NCBI GenBank assembly: GCA_938049325.1
Contig: CALICC010000254.1
Span: 1 to 15,457, forward strand
DNA length: 15,457 nucleotides
Origin: an uncultured Ilumatobacter sp.
GTDB taxonomy: Bacteria; Actinomycetota; Acidimicrobiia; Acidimicrobiales; Ilumatobacteraceae
Direction: 5' to 3'
The notes under the pieces are model-generated. The model was given only the letters and a program-made list of their open reading frames with translations, did no database searches and was not told the origin of the DNA. Within the stretch, counting starts at the first letter, position 1; each line of letters opens with the position of its first letter. A program made the translations under genes and the position numbers. Shown one piece after another: positions 14,406 through 15,457 of the stretch.

Positions 14406-15457
14406 TCACGTCGAGACGGTCGGGAGGATCTCGGCCCACACGTCGTCGTCTTCGAACCCGTAGGCCCACAGCGACACGCCACCGAGTTGGTTCGCCCGCG
14501 CCAGGTCCATCCGGAGTCGGATGCCGTCGCCGTCGACGTAGTACACGCTGCGCAGTTGCGTACAGCTTCCTGACTCCGACTCGAGCACGAGCTCGTAGTC
14601 GAAGCTCCACTCGCCCGTTTGGTCGTTGAACGTCGGGACCGCTCCGCGGCGCTCGATCAGATCGTCGACGGTGCGCGCGTTGACCGACGTCGTTCCCTCG
14701 ACCTCGACGTCGGCGGGGCACTCGCCGATCACCTCGGTCACCCAATTTCGCCCGTAGGCGGGCAGGCCCAGCACGATTTTGTTCGGGTCCTCGACGGCTC
14801 CGAGCGCCCCATTCACCGCTCGCTCGACGTAGGCGAGCGGCGCGATCGGACCCGGCTCCTGCACCGAGTAGTCGTAGGCCATGATGCGGATGTGGTCGAC
14901 ATGAGGTGCGATCGCTCCGTGGTCGTAGACCCAGTAGCCGCTGCTCGGCCCCTGCTCGTTGTCGAGCAGCGGTGGGATGCTCACGGTCAACGTTCGGCCA
15001 TCGGCACGCAGCTCGGACCCGAGCTGCTCGATGAACGCCACCCAATTGGGCCGAGTGGCCTCCCACGTGTCGCGGCCGTCGGCAAACGCAAATTGCTCGT
15101 AGTCGAGATCGATCCCGGCGTAGTCGCCGTCTTCGGCAAACGACACCAGCGCCTCGACGTGCGCAGTGCGAGTTGCCGGGTCAGCGAGAATTGCTGCCAT
15201 CTCACCCGCCGGCAGCGCATCGACGATCGACGGAACGACGTTCGCCGACGACGAATCAGCAGCGTCCATGAACGTCTCGATGGCGTCGACATTCGCGTTC
15301 GGATCGACCGTGATTGCGTCGACTCCCGTCGCGTTGAACCAGAACGGCGACACGTCGCGCATCGAGCCAAGCCGACGAACAGCTGTCTCGTTCGACGCAT
15401 CGAGCGTCCAGTACGGCACCCATGCGTCGAGCGGAATGTCCGGCTTGGGAGGGGGCG
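14406..15457 (-). CDS. GH18-family glycosidase-like protein (chitinase / spore-cortex-lytic YaaH type); 5' end beyond window
   Basis: 349 residues are visible and the frame stays open to the right edge, so the N-terminus (probably with a signal) is missing. The first visible residues are Pro-rich (PPPKPDIPLDA), a likely linker. VPYWT then starts the GH18 barrel. Further barrel landmarks are the strand with YAGIDLDYE (codons near 15120-15096), LTVSIPP, IRIMAYDYS, KIVLGLPAYGRNW and the final GVSLWAYGFEDDDVW. The catalytic Glu of DxxDxDxE is present, as are two Asp, but the first Asp is replaced by Ala (YAGIDLDYE). A GTG at 15419 could be read as a start, yet it falls inside the first barrel strand and the frame continues upstream, so I treat the gene as truncated by the window. 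Likely role: hydrolysis or binding of a GlcNAc-containing glycan outside the cell. Confidence 0.88.
   Translation of the reverse strand, partial: PPPKPDIPLDAWVPYWTLDASNETAVRRLGSMRDVSPFWFNATGVDAITVDPNANVDAIETFMDAADSSSANVVPSIVDALPAGEMAAILADPATRTAHVEALVSFAEDGDYAGIDLDYEQFAFADGRDTWEATRPNWVAFIEQLGSELRADGRTLTVSIPPLLDNEQGPSSGYWVYDHGAIAPHVDHIRIMAYDYSVQEPGPIAPLAYVERAVNGALGAVEDPNKIVLGLPAYGRNWVTEVIGECPADVEVEGTTSVNARTVDDLIERRGAVPTFNDQTGEWSFDYELVLESESGSCTQLRSVYYVDGDGIRLRMDLARANQLGGVSLWAYGFEDDDVWAEILPTVST

Overview
This is a GC-rich, densely packed chromosomal segment of an actinobacterium-like genome. Non-SD starts with TANNNT boxes almost directly on the start codon, GTG starts, 4-base GTGA/ATGA gene overlaps, several lipobox lipoproteins, a DUF1996 protein and the actinobacterial 'VDVTGWF' beta repeats all point that way. 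An Acidimicrobiia (Ilumatobacter-like) source is my best guess, but it is inference, not proof. I see no phage, insertion sequence, CRISPR array, tRNA or rRNA. Most genes are ordinary housekeeping, transport, redox or surface genes.

Layout, left to right. (1) A truncated multi-spanning membrane protein on the minus strand runs off the left edge. (2) An ACT-domain malic enzyme (minus) is divergent from a three-gene polar amino acid ABC uptake operon (plus: lipoprotein binding protein, permease, ATPase, joined by 4-base overlaps). (3) An exported protein with three beta repeats and a C-terminal SGNH hydrolase domain (plus) converges, 4 bases apart, on a DUF1996 lipoprotein. Upstream of the DUF1996 gene on the same strand lies a beta-helix lipoprotein gene. 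(4) A minus-strand redox stretch: AMP-forming acyl-CoA ligase, then a cupredoxin lipoprotein overlapping it by 4 bases, then a short tandem-repeat array, then a b-type cytochrome overlapped by a Tat-exported sulfite-oxidase-family molybdoenzyme. (5) Divergent from the ligase, a DedA/VTT-like membrane protein and a thiol peroxidase (tpx) on the plus strand. (6) A GH18 glycosidase-like protein (minus) runs off the right edge.

How the genes may work together. The ABC operon should import polar amino acids. The divergent malic enzyme carries an amino-acid-sensing type of domain, so the pair could link nitrogen supply to C4/C3 carbon flow (inference). The cytochrome b and molybdoenzyme look like a membrane-anchored extracytoplasmic oxidoreductase exchanging electrons with quinone. 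The cupredoxin just upstream is a plausible soluble-side electron partner. The SGNH, DUF1996, beta-helix and GH18 proteins form a cell-surface/envelope group.

The most noteworthy points are the putative cupredoxin/cytochrome b/molybdoenzyme module with a 14-15 bp tandem repeat between its two parts, the recurrent leaderless-promoter geometry, and the repeat-plus-SGNH protein architecture. No clearly new multi-gene defence or mobile system is visible.
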